Shown piece after piece: positions 63,401 to 64,000 of a stretch of DNA of 64,000 nt; within the stretch, counting starts at the first letter, position 1, and every line of letters starts with the position of its first letter. The stretch lies in the NCBI RefSeq assembly GCF_037102585.1, contig NW_027043819.1, forward strand, positions 1,178,001 to 1,242,000, in the 5' to 3' direction. Origin of the DNA: Saccharomycopsis crataegensis. Lineage: Eukaryota > Ascomycota > Saccharomycetes > Ascoideales > Saccharomycopsidaceae. A program made the position numbers and the translations under genes. The notes beneath the pieces were generated by a model. That model had not been told where the DNA came from, made no database searches, and saw nothing but the letters and a program-made list of their open reading frames with translations.

Positions 63401-63907
63401 TTAGCCGATACTCAAAAGGAGACAACAGCGAAGGTGAATAGAAAACGCTCCGACGTGGAGTATAAGGAAGGAGAATATGTGTTATTACACCGCCACGCGT
63501 TCAGAACAGCCCGAACTAGCAAGCAAAAGTTCTTACCGCCATTCCAAGGTCCGTATAAAATCGTCAAGGTACTAAATAACACCGCCTTCCAAATCCAAGT
63601 CTCAAGCAGGAAGATAATTACTGCCAATATACAATGGGTGAGGAAATATCACGCTATCCACATGATACTACCAGAAGTGGAAAGCGACCCGTGGTACAAG
63701 GAAAACATATCGGAAATCCAAATGATTGTTGATCTCGAAAAGGACTACGCCCTTGTCATGTACCCAGGGAAGGCAGACCCAGTGCCTGTCCCCGAAACTT
63801 GGATCCGTTTAATTCCTCATGAGAAACGGATTACACTCCTCGACGAGCTTGATGACTTTTTGGCTAACAATAATGATCGAGACGACTCATTCTCCGAGGG
63901 GGGATAA
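60437..63907 (+). CDS. Ty3-like pol: protease, RT, RNase H, integrase
   Basis: Approximate positions from the frameshift point: protease core (LLD.GATANYI) at 47; RT at 260-440 with YLDDVLIF near 384; RNase H with TTDASGFTLGAVLEH near 530; the integrase HHCC finger at about 720-770, then MDFITGF, SDRDPLFIS and GHPETDGQTERLNR; a C-terminal tail ending DDSFSEGG. The stop lies inside the polypurine tract, immediately before the 3' LTR. No ATG opens the frame, so synthesis as a Gag-Pol fusion by -1 frameshifting is inferred. Nearly identical to copy 1. Fossil element; the frame looks whole. Confidence 0.92.
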   Translation: MVSRHNPEPVVLASITTTADPLNLPLITMNVKVGSINVTALLDFGATANYIKKSTMEKLGLQEIPLKRSRRVFDAFGKPHERLAYWSNVDMCISRNTCQIDYNFRGFVTQNVDQEVILGLPFFIQFYQELLPLFQEIKGNKNQTNNLLTLNLLSAEETNRLLKSKSTECYLALVKMVADDHVTTEQEKVRTTKEEEIFKQYADVFQLKLPEGGSNFTRVKHEIHVLSDSKAPFKAPYRLSPQDRAELKTQINELLRQKLIFPVASPYGAPVLFVKKKDGTKRLCVDYRGLNEITIKSRFPLPRIDDLLDLIKNAKIFSKLDLVSGYHQIAISPADRHKTAMVTPFGQYGWNCMPFGLTNAPATFQLAMNELLLPLEEFCVVYLDDVLIFSTSEAEHRKHIDAVISTLQKAGLIISKRKSEFFLAKVSFLGYQIDAAGVHVEPGKIEAIQRFTVSTPEEAHSFIGLASYYRRFIEHFAELARPVHHYVNGKIEYSDEVKNAVGELKRKLISAPVLMNFDSTKPLRVTTDASGFTLGAVLEHVAPNGKTEGVVAYFSKGLIGAQLRYPVREKELLAIIESLKKWRHYLVAPFEVVTDHHSLTYLNSAKNEGNQRLLRWQDFIADFNFTVKYRPGVTNKAADALSRMKINTMIIDSVGEDEYKADAYFSEVWKVLDGELECPKELKSIIQRYQFAELAGRRQIIYQMTPIDKPRLCVPGGKTRYRLLQGVHTAEAALHMGTTKMLYQLQESGFYWPKMLKTIALFVKKCDICTKVKPTNRRPEGMLQTPTIPAQRWSNLTMDFITGFTPSRGCDSIFVVVDRLTKRAVFVPHKKTDDAEAVANLFMDYVVRDHGLPMSIISDRDPLFISHMWKTLTKMLGVSQDLSTSGHPETDGQTERLNRVLVQLMRTLAASHATEWAKYLGMAQFAYNSQYQLAIRTTPFFADLGYHPRYWQIIHDIPLATAIGDDSMIGGYEFVHRQERILESIQVQLADTQKETTAKVNRKRSDVEYKEGEYVLLHRHAFRTARTSKQKFLPPFQGPYKIVKVLNNTAFQIQVSSRKIITANIQWVRKYHAIHMILPEVESDPWYKENISEIQMIVDLEKDYALVMYPGKADPVPVPETWIRLIPHEKRITLLDELDDFLANNNDRDDSFSEGG

Positions 63908-64000
63908 TGTTATATTATTGGATCATGGTTGGGTTGAGTCCTGGTTACCAACGGTATGGTACCATACGAAACCATGATCTGCATTACCTCATCGAGGTAT
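63908..64000 (+). repeat. 3' LTR (type I), cut by the window end
   Basis: TGTTATATTATTGGATC onward; 93 bp are visible, including the uninterrupted docking site CCAACGGTATGGTACC, which shows the empty state. Confidence 0.9.

Larger units (their letters stand above)
52794..64000 (+). mobile_element. Ty3/gypsy-like LTR retrotransposon, copy 2, cut by the window end
   Basis: 5' LTR (52794-52851 and 59314-59600), primer site, gag, pol, and a 3' LTR that starts at 63908 and leaves the window. The 5' LTR contains a SINE (52852-53286) and a LINE-B (53292-59313). Gag and pol frames are open and nearly identical to copy 1. The visible 5' and 3' LTR parts belong to different subtypes near the insertion site, so the 5' LTR appears mosaic. 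Coding part looks whole. Confidence 0.92.

Overview
The window is a 64-kb stretch of budding-yeast-like nuclear DNA made almost wholly of transposable elements packed around tRNA genes. No ordinary host protein gene is visible. The evidence for a yeast is 12 compact tRNA genes (Ile x2, Asp x4, Lys x4, Thr, Tyr), with short introns at the canonical 37/38 position in Ile, Lys and Tyr; Ty3- and Ty1/copia-type retrotransposons; and L1-type LINEs with poly(A) tails resembling the Zorro elements of Candida. Three in-frame CTG codons in the Ty3 polyprotein sit where this family usually has Ser or another polar residue, so a CUG-Ser yeast is plausible but unproven.

Layout: 1-960 Tc1/mariner remnant, Ty3 LTR scrap, tRNA-Ile. 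971-11999 head-to-tail LINE array (LINE-A, LINE-B fragment, tiny LINE-B tail, near-full LINE-B). 12000-17316 Ty3-like element on the minus strand with a SINE in its 5' LTR. 17329-18470 tRNA-Asp, tRNA-Lys, a MITE-like element, a solo copia LTR, tRNA-Thr. 18483-26970 a Ty3-related element without coding capacity, holding a tandem hairpin array, with LINE-A nested in its 3' LTR. 26983-29519 tRNA-Ile, full mariner, tRNA-Lys, tRNA-Asp. 29531-32475 stacked LINE-B and LINE-A insertions that share one target duplication. 32633-39389 solo Ty3-type LTR split by a LINE-B with intact ORF2. 39402-40242 tRNA-Asp, Lys, Tyr. 40257-43042 LTR scrap and LINE-A pieces. 43043-47891 copia element on the minus strand. 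47892-50231 LTR remnant and a broken hAT transposase. 50692-52780 second mariner, tRNA-Lys, tRNA-Asp. 52794-64000 second Ty3-like element whose 5' LTR contains a SINE and a LINE-B with intact ORF1.

How the parts relate: Ty3-type LTRs lie 11-14 bp from the 5' ends of tRNA genes at every visible tRNA-LTR junction. The LTRs then act as landing pads. LINE-B, the SINE and a third LINE tail enter at one exact LTR site (duplication TACCG), and LINE-A enters at a second exact site (AAGT). The shared site and poly(A) tails suggest that LINE-B moves the SINE. The result is a layered hierarchy: tRNA gene, then Ty3 LTR, then LINE or SINE, then further tails.

Naming used below: LINE-A, LINE-B and LINE-C are local labels for non-LTR families. 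LTR type I belongs to the coding Ty3-like element and type II to the non-coding one.
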